Source: Flavobacteriia bacterium
GTDB taxonomy: Bacteria; Bacteroidota; Bacteroidia; Flavobacteriales_D; Crocinitomicaceae
Reading direction: 5' to 3'
Assembly: GCA_026391005.1 (NCBI GenBank)
Contig: JAPLEV010000013.1
Span: 1-64,000 of the forward strand
Length of the DNA: 64,000 nt
Within the stretch, counting starts at the first letter, position 1. Each line of letters opens with the position of its first letter. The position numbers and the translations under genes were made by a program. This document shows, piece by piece, positions 32,869-43,799 of this stretch. A model generated the notes under the pieces. That model saw only the letters and a list, made by a program, of their open reading frames with translations, had not been told where the DNA came from and did no database searches.

Positions 32869-35604
32869 ATGAAAAATCTCCTTTTCCTCACTATATCCTT
32901 TGTTTTTCTCTCCCTCAGTAATCTGATTCTTGGTCAAGCCATGAAAATAAACGGAGCAATTTATGATTCTACGGGATCAAAACCTGTAAATAATGCAACC
33001 ATTACCGCAGTTAGAATTAAGGACTCCCTATTACTGAGTTATACCCACTCTAATCTTGAAGGGCAATTCGAACTCAAAGGATTTGAGATCGACACTTTTA
33101 CCTTATATATCGAGCATCCCAGTTTTGAAACGAAAACGATTTATATTTTTGGAAATGCCGAAAATGCCCTTTTAAATGTTAACTCCATTAAGTTAGGAAC
33201 CAAAGTGCAAGAATTTGATGAGATAATGATTTATGCCAATAAAAATCCGATTTATTATCGTGGTGACACCCTAGTATATGTCGCTGATTCATTTAAAGTT
33301 GGTGAAAATGCGGTAGTAGAAGACTTGTTAAAGAAATTACCAGGAATAAAAATAGATAAAGACGGAAAAATAACTTCTCAAGGAAGAGAAATCAGTCAAG
33401 TACTCGTTGATGGAGACGAATTTTTTGGTTCAGATCCTACCATCGCAACCAAGAACTTAGCCGCTAAAGGAGTTGAATCTGTCGAGATCTATGAGAAGAA
33501 AAACGAAGATGCTGCCCTTGGCGACGATGAAAAAATTCAAGTCCTGGATCTAAAATTAAAAGATGCAGCTAAACGGGGCTATTTTGGAAAAATTTCTGGC
33601 GCATCAGATTTTGGATTAATCAGTGAGAATGGATTTTATGAAGGGGAGTTGCTCTTCAATAAATTTGATAAAAAACAAAAGATTTCTGTGTTCGTACTAA
33701 GCTCTAATACACCAAGATCTAATTTTGGATGGGGAGACATGAACAAATTCGGCTTAGAAAATGAGCGAGAAAGTAGCGGGATGAGTATGTGGGATCAAAG
33801 TGCTCAAAAATTAACCGGAGGAGTTCCACAAACATTAAAAGCAGGAATTTATTACTCAGATCGTTTCGGAAAAACTGGAAAAGTTGGCTTTAATTACTCT
33901 TTTTACAATAACAAATTAAGGGCTGTTGAAAATAGTTTGTCGCAGTATTTTTTGTTAGATACAAGCTATTACACGAGAGATTCAAGCAACAACATCTCAA
34001 ATAACCAATCACACAAAATTAATTTTAACATCAGTAGTAATTTAGATTCCCTAACCACTTTTGAAATTAAGCCTAGTGTTTCCTTTGATATTGCGAATAC
34101 AGACAATACCAGTTCAGCTAAATTTCTTAGTGAAGACTTTTCTCCAACCTTTGAAACATTGATTCAAAATGTTAATGAATCCAAAGGAATTAATTTTCGA
34201 AATGAAGTGACAATCGGTAGAAAATTCCGATTACCCCGAAGAATGCTAGAGTTCAAATACGTTACACAACTTATTGACAACAAAACAGATGGAAAACTGA
34301 TTACCCAATCTATCGATTCCGTTGACCAGAAAAAGATAAATGACAATTCAAGCATCAGCCATTACAGTTTTTTAACCTACACAGAGCCTTTTAATAAAAA
34401 CTGGAAAGGACAAGTAGAATATTTATTTGAATATGGCACCTCAAAACAAGACAAGCAGACCTTTAATAGAGGCCTTGATAGTTCTTACACACAAAACGTT
34501 GCGTACCTAAGTAATCAATTTGATAATAACCGCTTGCAACACAGAGGAACGGCATTACTTATTTATGAGACAAACATCCAAACCATTATTGGTGGCCTTG
34601 GTTTTCGATCGATTTCGATTAACAATAATAATTTAGTAAGCGATACAAGCATCAATCAGCAAATCTATAATTTCCTTCCTCGATTTAGCTATCAATTTAA
34701 GCCAAGCATGAGCAAACGCCTGGGTATTTTTTATACCACGAACTCCTCACAACCTAGCATTGCCGATTTACAACCCGTTCAAGACAACAGCAATCCAAAC
34801 AGAATAAAAGAGGGTAACCCCGATCTAAAACCAAATTACGTTCACAACCTCCGTATAAATTTTAATTCCTGGCAAGCGATGACTGGGCGTTATATTTGGT
34901 CCGGAGCCAATGCCACCTTAACGAATAATGCTTTTGCTAATTCGACTGACTTTGATAGTTTTGGACGGCAAACTTCTAAAACAGAAAATGTAGATGGTAA
35001 TTTATTTGCTAACGTATTTGCAGGAGTAGGATTTCCTATTTTAAATCGAAAAATAGAATTCTCGCCAAATGTAAATGCATCGTATACGAAATATTCAAAC
35101 TTTATAAATAGCCAACAAAATATTACCAAGAACACCGCCTTGAGTGGTGGTTTAAGTATTGAATTTCAATTAGATTCACTTGAAATTGAAATAAGCCAAT
35201 CCTACAGTTATAACAAGCCTGTCAGTTCCTTATCAGCTTCTTCAAACTTACCCTACTCCGCTCAAAATTATGGTATAGATTTTAAATGGACTTTGCCAGC
35301 GCACATTATTGTTGAATTTGATGCTGAGTATTCGATTAATTCTCAGCGCGCGAACGGCTATAATAAAAACCTATTTATCCTTAATGCCGAGATCAAGAAA
35401 GAATTTGGCGCTAGACAAAACACCATTCTTTCTATACAGGCCAATGACATACTCAACCAAAACCTAACGGTTCAACGACAATTAAATGGTAACATCATTA
35501 CCGATAACTTTACCAAAATTATAACGCGGTATTTTCTGATGAAACTAACGTATAAATTCAATAACAATAAAACGAAAGAAGATGATTTCAGCGGCTGGCA
35601 TTAA
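32869..35604 (+). CDS. TonB-dependent receptor-like outer membrane protein with carboxypeptidase-regulatory-like N-domain
   Basis: N-terminal 'INGAIYDSTGSKPVNNATITAVRI', plug 'AVVEDLLKKLPGIKIDKDGKITSQGREISQVLVDGDEFFG', long beta-rich C-terminal region. Confidence 0.85.
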   Translation: MKNLLFLTISFVFLSLSNLILGQAMKINGAIYDSTGSKPVNNATITAVRIKDSLLLSYTHSNLEGQFELKGFEIDTFTLYIEHPSFETKTIYIFGNAENALLNVNSIKLGTKVQEFDEIMIYANKNPIYYRGDTLVYVADSFKVGENAVVEDLLKKLPGIKIDKDGKITSQGREISQVLVDGDEFFGSDPTIATKNLAAKGVESVEIYEKKNEDAALGDDEKIQVLDLKLKDAAKRGYFGKISGASDFGLISENGFYEGELLFNKFDKKQKISVFVLSSNTPRSNFGWGDMNKFGLENERESSGMSMWDQSAQKLTGGVPQTLKAGIYYSDRFGKTGKVGFNYSFYNNKLRAVENSLSQYFLLDTSYYTRDSSNNISNNQSHKINFNISSNLDSLTTFEIKPSVSFDIANTDNTSSAKFLSEDFSPTFETLIQNVNESKGINFRNEVTIGRKFRLPRRMLEFKYVTQLIDNKTDGKLITQSIDSVDQKKINDNSSISHYSFLTYTEPFNKNWKGQVEYLFEYGTSKQDKQTFNRGLDSSYTQNVAYLSNQFDNNRLQHRGTALLIYETNIQTIIGGLGFRSISINNNNLVSDTSINQQIYNFLPRFSYQFKPSMSKRLGIFYTTNSSQPSIADLQPVQDNSNPNRIKEGNPDLKPNYVHNLRINFNSWQAMTGRYIWSGANATLTNNAFANSTDFDSFGRQTSKTENVDGNLFANVFAGVGFPILNRKIEFSPNVNASYTKYSNFINSQQNITKNTALSGGLSIEFQLDSLEIEISQSYSYNKPVSSLSASSNLPYSAQNYGIDFKWTLPAHIIVEFDAEYSINSQRANGYNKNLFILNAEIKKEFGARQNTILSIQANDILNQNLTVQRQLNGNIITDNFTKIITRYFLMKLTYKFNNNKTKEDDFSGWH

Positions 35605-36319
35605 GCAATTAGTTTTCTTGGTTTTATGTCTGTTTCATGTTAGTTCATGGGCACAAGTAAGTACCACAGGAAAAATTACCTACGAAAGAAGAACCAATTT
35701 AATGAAAAGGTATAATGATCCTAGGATGAAGCGATTTGTCAACGAGGACAATAAAATAAAAACCGAAGAATTTACCTTAACCTTTAATGATAGCATTTCT
35801 TATTTTAAACCCGTGCCTACTAATACCGTTGATGAAATGGCTTGGATGACTACTAAAAATCAATATTATCAATTTTTAAATCAAGAAAAACAAGTTTCTA
35901 TCCTTTCCATTTTTGGTCAGGATATTTATATCAAAGACTCTTTGCCCGCTAGGCCATGGAAAATCACCGATAGCAAACGAGTTATAAGCGGTTATAATTG
36001 TCGAAAAGCCATTTACCAAAAAAACGATTCGACACGTATATATGCATGGTATACAAATTCAATTACTCCATCAGTTGGTCCGGAGGGATTTTGTGGATTA
36101 CCAGGACTAATTATGGGTATTGCAACGGAAGATGGCGGAATTATTTATTTCGCTAAAAAAGTGGAGTTGTTACAAAGTGTTCCCGCAGAAACCTTTAAAA
36201 TTGATCTAGGGAAAAATAAATATTATACGATGTTAGAATTTAGAGCAAAAATTGAAAAGGAATATGGAAATACTCCTTGGGGGAAAAGACTTTTTGGCGA
36301 TTTATTTCGATGGTTATAA
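35582..36319 (+). CDS. GLPGLI family protein
   Basis: Contains GPEGFCGLPGLIMGIATEDGG; overlaps the 3' end of the receptor gene. Confidence 0.92.
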   Translation: MISAAGIKQLVFLVLCLFHVSSWAQVSTTGKITYERRTNLMKRYNDPRMKRFVNEDNKIKTEEFTLTFNDSISYFKPVPTNTVDEMAWMTTKNQYYQFLNQEKQVSILSIFGQDIYIKDSLPARPWKITDSKRVISGYNCRKAIYQKNDSTRIYAWYTNSITPSVGPEGFCGLPGLIMGIATEDGGIIYFAKKVELLQSVPAETFKIDLGKNKYYTMLEFRAKIEKEYGNTPWGKRLFGDLFRWL

Positions 36320-36349
36320 ACGCTTTTTAAGTACGTTTAAAATAGACAG

Positions 36350-37216
36350 ATGAAAGGTATTATTTTAGCCGGAGGTTCTGGCACAAGGTTACACCCCATT
36401 ACGCTAGCTGTGAGTAAGCAGCTAATGCCCGTGTATGATAAACCAATGATTTATTATCCGCTATCCATTCTGATGAGTGCGGGAATTAGGGAGATTTTAA
36501 TCATTTCAACACCTCATGATTTACCGAACTTTAAAAAGCTCTTAGGAAATGGAAAATCCTTGGGATGTAAATTTTCATATGCTGTGCAAGAAGTGCCAAA
36601 TGGTTTAGCACAAGCGTTTGTAATTGGCGAAAAATTTATTGGAAAGGATAAAGTCGCTTTAATTCTTGGAGACAATATTTTTTATGGCGTTGGTATGGAC
36701 GCATTGCTAAAAGAAAATAACGACCCTGACGGTGGAGTTGTTTATGCCTATCACGTAAGTGATCCTGAGCGCTATGGTGTAGTGGAATTTGATGCTGAGA
36801 TGAATGCCATTTCCATTGAAGAAAAACCAAAGAAACCAAAATCTAACTTTGCAGTACCTGGACTTTATTTTTATGATAATTCTGTTATTGATATTGCAAA
36901 AAATCTTAAGCCTTCAATCAGAGGAGAATACGAAATCACCGATATCAATGCCGCTTACTTAACATTAGGAAAATTAAAGGTTGCGCTTTTAGATCGTGGG
37001 ACAGCATGGTTGGACACTGGAACATTCCATTCACTTATGCAAGCCGGACAATTTGTTCAAGTAATTGAAGAAAGACAAGGATTAAAAATCGGATGTATAG
37101 AAGAAGTGGCCTATCGAAATGGCTTTATCAGCAAAGAAGAACTCAAAAAAATTGCAGAACCTCTTGTGAAAAGTGGCTACGGTAATTACCTACTAAATTT
37201 GATTAAGCGAAGATGA
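36350..37216 (+). CDS. rfbA: Glucose-1-phosphate thymidylyltransferase
   Basis: [39 protein letters not shown]. Confidence 0.95.
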   Translation: MKGIILAGGSGTRLHPITLAVSKQLMPVYDKPMIYYPLSILMSAGIREILIISTPHDLPNFKKLLGNGKSLGCKFSYAVQEVPNGLAQAFVIGEKFIGKDKVALILGDNIFYGVGMDALLKENNDPDGGVVYAYHVSDPERYGVVEFDAEMNAISIEEKPKKPKSNFAVPGLYFYDNSVIDIAKNLKPSIRGEYEITDINAAYLTLGKLKVALLDRGTAWLDTGTFHSLMQAGQFVQVIEERQGLKIGCIEEVAYRNGFISKEELKKIAEPLVKSGYGNYLLNLIKRR

Positions 37217-38178
37217 AAGCGTTAGAACCATACGTTCAATTAATTGAAGAAGGGCTCGAGAAAATCAACTTGCCTAAAACCCCTGAAAATCTATACCAAC
37301 CTATTGAATATTTTATCCAAATAGGTGGTAAAAGAATACGACCCGTATTAACACTAATGGCTGCAGAACTTTTTGAGACGAAAAAAGAAAGTGCCCTACC
37401 CGCTGCTTTGGCCATTGAATTATTTCACAATTTTAGCTTGATTCACGATGATATCATGGATCATGCACCACTTCGTAGAGGAAAACAGACTGTACATGAA
37501 AAATGGAATTCTAATATAGCCATTCTTTCCGGGGACGTATTATTTGTTATAGCCTACCAAGAATTAAGCAAGCAATCAAGCGAGCATCTTTTCGATTTAC
37601 TAAACTTGTTCAATAAAACGGCCATTGAAGTGTGTGAAGGCCAACAAATGGACATGGACTTTGAGTTACTCCCAACAGTTACGGTGGAAGCTTACATTGA
37701 AATGATACGACTAAAAACGTCGGTTTTGCTAGGGTGTGCGCTACAATTTGGCGCAATTATCGCGGGTGCATCCAAAAAAAATCAAGCATTGATTTATGAG
37801 TTCGGAATCAATTTGGGCATCGCATTTCAAATTCAAGATGATTTATTAGACCTTTATGGCGAACCAAAAAGTGTAGGTAAACAAGTCGGTGGCGATATAA
37901 TTGCTAACAAAAAAACATTGTTGTGTATTCTTGCAGAAACGCATGCCGATCAAAAAAACACCCTTCTATTAGATGAAATGTTTAATGAAAAGGACCCTGT
38001 ACTAAAAATATCAAAGGCAAAAAAACTCTTCAAAGAATTGGACATCTTTAATAAATGTAATGCAGAAAAGGAGCGCTATATGAAGCTTGCAATAGATGCC
38101 TTAACAGCTATTGAAAGCCCAACGAATAAGGATTTGTTTTTTGAAATCTCCAACTTTTTGTTAAATAGGGATGCTTAA
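37213..38178 (+). CDS. Polyprenyl synthetase (all-trans prenyl diphosphate synthase)
   Basis: [24 protein letters not shown]. Confidence 0.93.
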   Translation: MKALEPYVQLIEEGLEKINLPKTPENLYQPIEYFIQIGGKRIRPVLTLMAAELFETKKESALPAALAIELFHNFSLIHDDIMDHAPLRRGKQTVHEKWNSNIAILSGDVLFVIAYQELSKQSSEHLFDLLNLFNKTAIEVCEGQQMDMDFELLPTVTVEAYIEMIRLKTSVLLGCALQFGAIIAGASKKNQALIYEFGINLGIAFQIQDDLLDLYGEPKSVGKQVGGDIIANKKTLLCILAETHADQKNTLLLDEMFNEKDPVLKISKAKKLFKELDIFNKCNAEKERYMKLAIDALTAIESPTNKDLFFEISNFLLNRDA

Positions 38179-38276
38179 CTGGTCTAATAGTTAAGTTTTT
38201 TTAATTTTTTTGATTCAAACCTTATTGATAAATTAATTTATTAGTAACTTTAGACCCTAACTTTAAAATTTTAAAA

Positions 38277-40073
38277 ATGAAAAATGTATACATTGGTTTA
38301 GCTAGTATACTTGTTTCAGGATTTGTATTTGGTCAAAAAGTGACTACTAATCCAATGAACGACAAGAAAATACAAGCTTTAGACGTTAAAGCGAAGAAAG
38401 AGATTTTTTCTGAACCTAAAGGAATTACTTTGTGGTCGAATGATTTTTCTGTTCCTGCTGATTGGGTAACTTCAAATGCACCTGCACCTGGTGGATCTCC
38501 AGGTCATACCGCTGGTGATTGGGCGATCGTTACAAATGTAAATGCTGGTCCGGTGGCTGCTTTAAATCCTGCAGGACATACCTCTGCGGCAAATGGTTAT
38601 GCACTTATTGATTCCGATGGTGCTGGAGCAACTGAAACTCAGAATGCAAAGATTGTAACAGCAAATAGTATTGATCTTACTGGACAACCTTTAGTTGTAT
38701 TGGTTTTTCAACAAACACACAGAAGATATGCTGAATCAACCTTTGTTGTATATAGTACAGACGGAGGTGCTGTTTGGCAAGAAATCGAGGTAAATGACAT
38801 GATGGGTACAAGTACTAATTCAACGAATCCACAAACAGTTCAAGTAAACATGTCTGCATACCTTGGCAATCAAGCAAATGTTAAGATTGGTTTCAAATAT
38901 ACCGGTCAATACGATTGGTTCTGGGCAGTTGATGATGTAAAATTAATGACGCCAGATGATTACGATTTATCAATGAATGCTGGATACTGGGGATCAACTG
39001 GTTTTTGGGGCGCAAGACTTCCATACTACCAAATACCAATGGCGCAATTAGCACCAATTGATATTTCAGGTGTTATTAGCAACTTGGGTGCTTTAAACCA
39101 AACAGATATCGTATTTACAGCTGCACTTGCAAGTGGAGCATGGAGTGGATCTTCTGCTCCATCAACAATCATTGCTGGCGCTTCAGATACATTATCATTA
39201 CCAACAGCGCTTACACCTCCAGCGGTAGCAATGACACATGTTATTAATTTTAGCACTACTTCTGGTGCCGTTGACGCAGCACCTGCAAATAATTCTTTGC
39301 CTGCAGCAGCAACTTTAGTAATAAATACTTCTATTTATGCACGTGACAAAGACAATATGACAAATGGATCATACAATCAAGGACTTGGATTTGAAGTAGG
39401 AAATATTTTTGACATCTACACAACAGCACCTTTAAGTGCTATTGATGTTATGATTAATGGTGTAGCAGAAGTTGGTGCAGAATGTTATGCAAAATTATAT
39501 TCTATTGACGCAACAACTGGAGACTTTGTCTTTGTTGATGAGTCAAATGCATACACCTTAACAGCAAATGACATGGACAATATTGTGACATTTTCATTAG
39601 CTGGAGGTGCCTATACATTAAATGCTGGTGAATCATACTTAATCGTTGCCGGTTCAAATGGTGATGGTGGAGCAACAAACGACTTGGTTGTTGGTACCTC
39701 AGGATCTTCAGAAGCTCAAACATCTTTTTATTTAGATGAAGCTGGAACATGGTTCTACACAACTTCTACTCCAATGGTAAGAATGAACTTCTCTGCAGCT
39801 GGAATTGAGGATAACGATGCAAGCTTCGGATTAAACGTTTACCCTAATCCTGCAGAAAACGAAGCAAACATTAGTGTTTCTGTTGAAAATGCAAACGTTG
39901 CTGTATCACTTACTGATTTGTCAGGTAAAGTTGTTTACAACAATAATTTAGGAACTGTTAACGGAACGAAAAACGTAACAATCAACACAAGTAATTTCGC
40001 AAATGGAATCTACATGGTTGCTGTTAATTCTAACGGAAACATTTCTACTAAGAAATTAGTTATCAGAAACTAA
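38277..40073 (+). CDS. T9SS type A sorting domain-containing secreted protein
   Basis: Signal peptide; C-terminal sorting domain 'VYPNPAENEANISV...ANGIYMVAVNSNGNISTKKLVIRN'. Confidence 0.9.
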   Translation: MKNVYIGLASILVSGFVFGQKVTTNPMNDKKIQALDVKAKKEIFSEPKGITLWSNDFSVPADWVTSNAPAPGGSPGHTAGDWAIVTNVNAGPVAALNPAGHTSAANGYALIDSDGAGATETQNAKIVTANSIDLTGQPLVVLVFQQTHRRYAESTFVVYSTDGGAVWQEIEVNDMMGTSTNSTNPQTVQVNMSAYLGNQANVKIGFKYTGQYDWFWAVDDVKLMTPDDYDLSMNAGYWGSTGFWGARLPYYQIPMAQLAPIDISGVISNLGALNQTDIVFTAALASGAWSGSSAPSTIIAGASDTLSLPTALTPPAVAMTHVINFSTTSGAVDAAPANNSLPAAATLVINTSIYARDKDNMTNGSYNQGLGFEVGNIFDIYTTAPLSAIDVMINGVAEVGAECYAKLYSIDATTGDFVFVDESNAYTLTANDMDNIVTFSLAGGAYTLNAGESYLIVAGSNGDGGATNDLVVGTSGSSEAQTSFYLDEAGTWFYTTSTPMVRMNFSAAGIEDNDASFGLNVYPNPAENEANISVSVENANVAVSLTDLSGKVVYNNNLGTVNGTKNVTINTSNFANGIYMVAVNSNGNISTKKLVIRN

Positions 40074-40092
40074 TCTATACTGATTTAGATAT

Positions 40093-40119
40093 AAAAGGGC
40101 CTTCGGGCCCTTTTTTTTT
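40093..40119 (+). terminator. Intrinsic terminator (UUCG loop) between tandem T9SS genes
   Basis: AAAAGGGCC-TTCG-GGCCCTTTT plus a T-run. Confidence 0.9.
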
Positions 40120-40183
40120 ATCTTAAATTTTCGAAGAGTAATCGAATAATTTAGTAATTTAGAATTCATTTAAATTTGCAAAC

Positions 40184-41944
40184 ATGAAAAACAGTTACAT
40201 TTTACTTCTAATTGTATTGATAACAAGTAGCGTTCAAGCTCAAAAACAATTTAAAGATATTTCTTCAGAAAAGAAACATGTTATTGTTTCCGATCCTGTA
40301 AAACCAGAAAAAATTCCAACAGTAAAAGGAATAACTATATGGCAAAATGACTTTTCTGATAATTCACAATGGACCTATGATAACACTTCGGCACCTTATC
40401 TAAACTGGGAAATAACTACCGCAGCCGACACGATACCAGTAGCAGCATTAAGTCCTGCCATCTTTACCACCGTTGCGAATGGTTTTGCATTTATTAACTC
40501 AGATTCTCAAGGGCAAAATGGCGTTCAAAATGCCAACATGACCTATAATGGCACAATAAATTGCACCGGATATCCAAATGTAAGCCTTGTATTCGAACAA
40601 CAATACAGAACCTACTTAGACACCCGAATTGTACGCGTGAGTAACGATGGAGGAACAACTTGGACCGACTTTTACATCACCGATGGAAATGAACCAACCG
40701 CGCAAAATTCAGCTAATCCAGATATTGCATCGGTCAACATCTCTGCTGTTGCAGGCAACCAAGCAAACGTAAAAATTCAACTAAATTACCAAGGAAATTG
40801 GGGATGGTATTGGGCAGTTGATGACATCAAAGTAATTGAAACAGATCAGTACGATTTAAAACTTCAGTCGATTGCATGGGGAACAGACGGTGCTTTCGGT
40901 GAACGCTTACCCTATTATCAGGTGCCAACGCTACAAGTTGCCCCAATCAATTTTGGTGGTGCATTAAAAAACATAGGTGTTCAAGATATTAGTGACGCAA
41001 CTTTCACCGCTATCATTAATGCGGTTTACAGTGGATCAACGCCACCTACATTTATAGCTGCATCTAACTTAGATACCGTTTGGTGTGGAACAACATTTAC
41101 CCCGGCAGCTACTGTTGCAACACATGTTGTTCAATTGGCGGCATCGACAATCAACATTGAGCCAGACATGACAAATAATGTATTACCTTCAATGAATATT
41201 GAGATTAACACAAATATCTACGCAAGGGACCGCGGAACAATTCTAGGAGGTATATCAAATGCTGGAGAAGGTTACGAAGTGGGAAATGTCTTTGATATCT
41301 TTACCAATGATGTTCTTTATGGAATTGATGCTTATATTCATCCAACAGCGGAAGTAGGGTCAGAAATCTTTACCAAATTATATTACAATAATACAGGTAC
41401 AGGCGTATTTGATTTTGTGGATGAAAGCGCTCCTTATGTTATTCAAGCAGGAGATTTAGGACAAAAGATAACTTTACCTCTTCAAAACTTCCAAGCTTTA
41501 TTAGCAAACGAATCTTACTTAGTAATGGTTGGTTCATTCGGTGACGGCGGTACTAGCAATGATTTAGTGTGCGCTACCTCTGGGTCTTCGGCTCCACAAA
41601 CAGCATTTTACTATGATTATACCGATCAAACTTGGTATTACACATCCTCCTCACCAATGGTACGGATGAATTTTGATCCAAGCTTAGGTATAGAAGCAAG
41701 TGCGAACGCAATCCCGTTCACGATATACCCGAATCCTTCCAATGACCAACTCACTGTAAAATTGTCAGATGGCAATAATGCTACGATTGAAATCGTTGAT
41801 TTAAAGGGGAATTCAATTAAAAAGACGAACGCAAACACTATGCAAACAGACATCTCTACGACATCTATTTCCAACGGGGTTTATTTGCTTAAAATAACTA
41901 CAAACGGAAATACCTTCACGAAAAAGATTGTAGTACAGCATTAA
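40184..41944 (+). CDS. T9SS type A sorting domain-containing secreted protein, paralogue of 38277..40073
   Basis: Collinear similarity along its length (KGITIWQNDFS..W, NQANVKI, W.WAVDDIKV, NTNIYARD.., ARLPYYQ/ERLPYYQ) and C-terminal sorting domain. Confidence 0.9.
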   Translation: MKNSYILLLIVLITSSVQAQKQFKDISSEKKHVIVSDPVKPEKIPTVKGITIWQNDFSDNSQWTYDNTSAPYLNWEITTAADTIPVAALSPAIFTTVANGFAFINSDSQGQNGVQNANMTYNGTINCTGYPNVSLVFEQQYRTYLDTRIVRVSNDGGTTWTDFYITDGNEPTAQNSANPDIASVNISAVAGNQANVKIQLNYQGNWGWYWAVDDIKVIETDQYDLKLQSIAWGTDGAFGERLPYYQVPTLQVAPINFGGALKNIGVQDISDATFTAIINAVYSGSTPPTFIAASNLDTVWCGTTFTPAATVATHVVQLAASTINIEPDMTNNVLPSMNIEINTNIYARDRGTILGGISNAGEGYEVGNVFDIFTNDVLYGIDAYIHPTAEVGSEIFTKLYYNNTGTGVFDFVDESAPYVIQAGDLGQKITLPLQNFQALLANESYLVMVGSFGDGGTSNDLVCATSGSSAPQTAFYYDYTDQTWYYTSSSPMVRMNFDPSLGIEASANAIPFTIYPNPSNDQLTVKLSDGNNATIEIVDLKGNSIKKTNANTMQTDISTTSISNGVYLLKITTNGNTFTKKIVVQH

Positions 41945-41976
41945 GCGATTTTTTAATGACTAATTGAGTGAAAGAA

Positions 41977-42663
41977 TCAGCAATTAATTTCAGTGAAATT
42001 TTCTGCTGTAATTTCCCAATTTAATTTTGTGCCGGGGCGAACAAGTTGAATTGTTTTCATGCCAGCCTCGTCTGCTGCCATTAATTCTTCGCGAATATCT
42101 GATAAAAAAAGAATAGAAGTCGAAGGTAATTTTAGTTTCTCAGCGATTAACTTATAGGTACTTGACTCTCTTTTCGGACCAGTAACTGTGTCAAAATAAG
42201 CACTTATATAGCTGGACAAGTCACCTTTCTCAGCAAATTTGAAAATTAATTTTTGTGCTTCGACTGAACCAGAAGAGAAGATGGCTAATTCAATATTGTT
42301 ATCATACCATTCTTTTAAAGAATGAGGAACATCATCATAGACATGAGAAACCAAGGTACCTGAGAGATAACCTTCCTCCCAAATTACTCCTTGTAAAAAT
42401 TTTAAGGGTGTCACTTTACGATCCTCCTTACACCAAAGAACCAATTGATTAATACAATCTTGCCTAGAAAGTAATTCCAAACCACCTTCATTTTTAACTA
42501 ATTCCTTTACTTCATCAAATGCAGCAACTACCTCAGCCGAATCATTGAAAAGAAGCTTCTCTACATTCGTTAAGAAATAGGGAAATAATACGTCATAAAC
42601 AAAGGAAACAGAAGTTGTTGTACCTTCAATGTCCATCAACACGCACTTTACTTCACCTTTCAC
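41977..42663 (-). CDS. mtnC: Enolase-phosphatase E1 (acireductone synthase)
   Basis: VLMDIEGTTTSVSFVYDVLFPYF, FSSGSVEAQKLIF; GTG start at 42663 preferred over 42699. Confidence 0.93.
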   Translation of the reverse strand: MKGEVKCVLMDIEGTTTSVSFVYDVLFPYFLTNVEKLLFNDSAEVVAAFDEVKELVKNEGGLELLSRQDCINQLVLWCKEDRKVTPLKFLQGVIWEEGYLSGTLVSHVYDDVPHSLKEWYDNNIELAIFSSGSVEAQKLIFKFAEKGDLSSYISAYFDTVTGPKRESSTYKLIAEKLKLPSTSILFLSDIREELMAADEAGMKTIQLVRPGTKLNWEITAENFTEINC

Positions 42664-43201
42664 CTGCAGGAAATTTAAAATCTGCAAATTGATTTTCAAG
42701 CATTGAATTTGTGTAATCAGGAACCCAACCGCTACTATCTATAAAAATCCGGATCGCTTTAACAAAGGGATTATTTTGCCCAGCATCAAACCAATGTTTT
42801 GTTCCAGCGGGAACACTTATCAAATCGCCCCTTTCACATAACAAATTAAAAACCGGCTGATTTTCAAGATTAAACCAAAACAAGCCTTTTCCATCTACAA
42901 AAAAACGAATTTCATCCTCAGAATGAGTATGCTCTTGAATGAACTTATTACGAATAAATTCATAGTTATCCGTTAGTGCATTGATCGAAATAACATCTGC
43001 AGTAAGGTAGCCATTCAATTCCATAAAAGGAGACAGATCCTTTTGGTAAGCTAATAAAATTTCATCTTGATTCGCCTTATCACTGAAAGCAACATCACAC
43101 TGCCATTGATCAAAAAAAATCCCTTTTTCATTCATGAAAGCTCTAATATCCGAAACATTATGGGATTCAAAATTTAAATCAGGGATAGACAATACCGCCA
43201 T
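42653..43201 (-). CDS. mtnD: Acireductone dioxygenase
   Basis: EHTHSEDEIRFFVDGKGLFWF metal-binding cupin motif. Confidence 0.94.
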   Translation of the reverse strand: MAVLSIPDLNFESHNVSDIRAFMNEKGIFFDQWQCDVAFSDKANQDEILLAYQKDLSPFMELNGYLTADVISINALTDNYEFIRNKFIQEHTHSEDEIRFFVDGKGLFWFNLENQPVFNLLCERGDLISVPAGTKHWFDAGQNNPFVKAIRIFIDSSGWVPDYTNSMLENQFADFKFPAGER

Positions 43202-43205
43202 TACA

Positions 43206-43799
43206 TTATTTTTTAAGACTTAACCATTCACAATGACAAAGATAATCGAAGGTTTCGAGGTGACGTTTTGCTTCAAATAAATTTTCTCCCCAAGCATAAA
43301 ACCCATGTTTACGGATCATAAAAATACCGTAAGATAATTCCATTTTACGATAAGCTAACTCATGCTTAAAAAACAGCATGTCCTGCGCATTTTCAAAAAC
43401 AGGAATCCGCACAAATCCCTCGTGAGTTACTACGCCCTTAAAACCTTTCTGCATCTCGTAGCCACCAAATATCAAATAATCGTCCTTAATTAAAGCTGTT
43501 AAAGCAATAGGATAAACAGCATGGCTGTGTAAAACAACCATTGTTTCAGGGAATAAGTCATATAAGACGCAATGAATACCAGCTTCAGCCGAAGCCTTTA
43601 CATCCTTATAATTTAGTGTTGGATTACCATCAACGTCAAGAGAAATAAAATCATTATCATTCATTTGGCTTTTATCAATACCTGAGCGCGACACCCAAAT
43701 TTGATTGGAAGGATCTTTAAACGAGTAATTAGTAGAGGTCCCAGGCGAGTGCCCTTTATCATGAAGTTGACGAATACATGTCGTTAAATTCGCCTTCAT
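43206..43799 (-). CDS. mtnB: Methylthioribulose-1-phosphate dehydratase
   Basis: Class II aldolase fold; GTSTNYSFKD, VVLHSHAVYP; adjacent to mtnD and mtnC. Confidence 0.92.
   Translation of the reverse strand: MKANLTTCIRQLHDKGHSPGTSTNYSFKDPSNQIWVSRSGIDKSQMNDNDFISLDVDGNPTLNYKDVKASAEAGIHCVLYDLFPETMVVLHSHAVYPIALTALIKDDYLIFGGYEMQKGFKGVVTHEGFVRIPVFENAQDMLFFKHELAYRKMELSYGIFMIRKHGFYAWGENLFEAKRHLETFDYLCHCEWLSLKK

Noticed and set aside
39502-39762. 86-aa His/Gln/Leu-rich minus ORF
   Set aside because: Antisense shadow of a T9SS protein; the odd composition reflects the complement of Thr/Ala/Gly-rich coding DNA.
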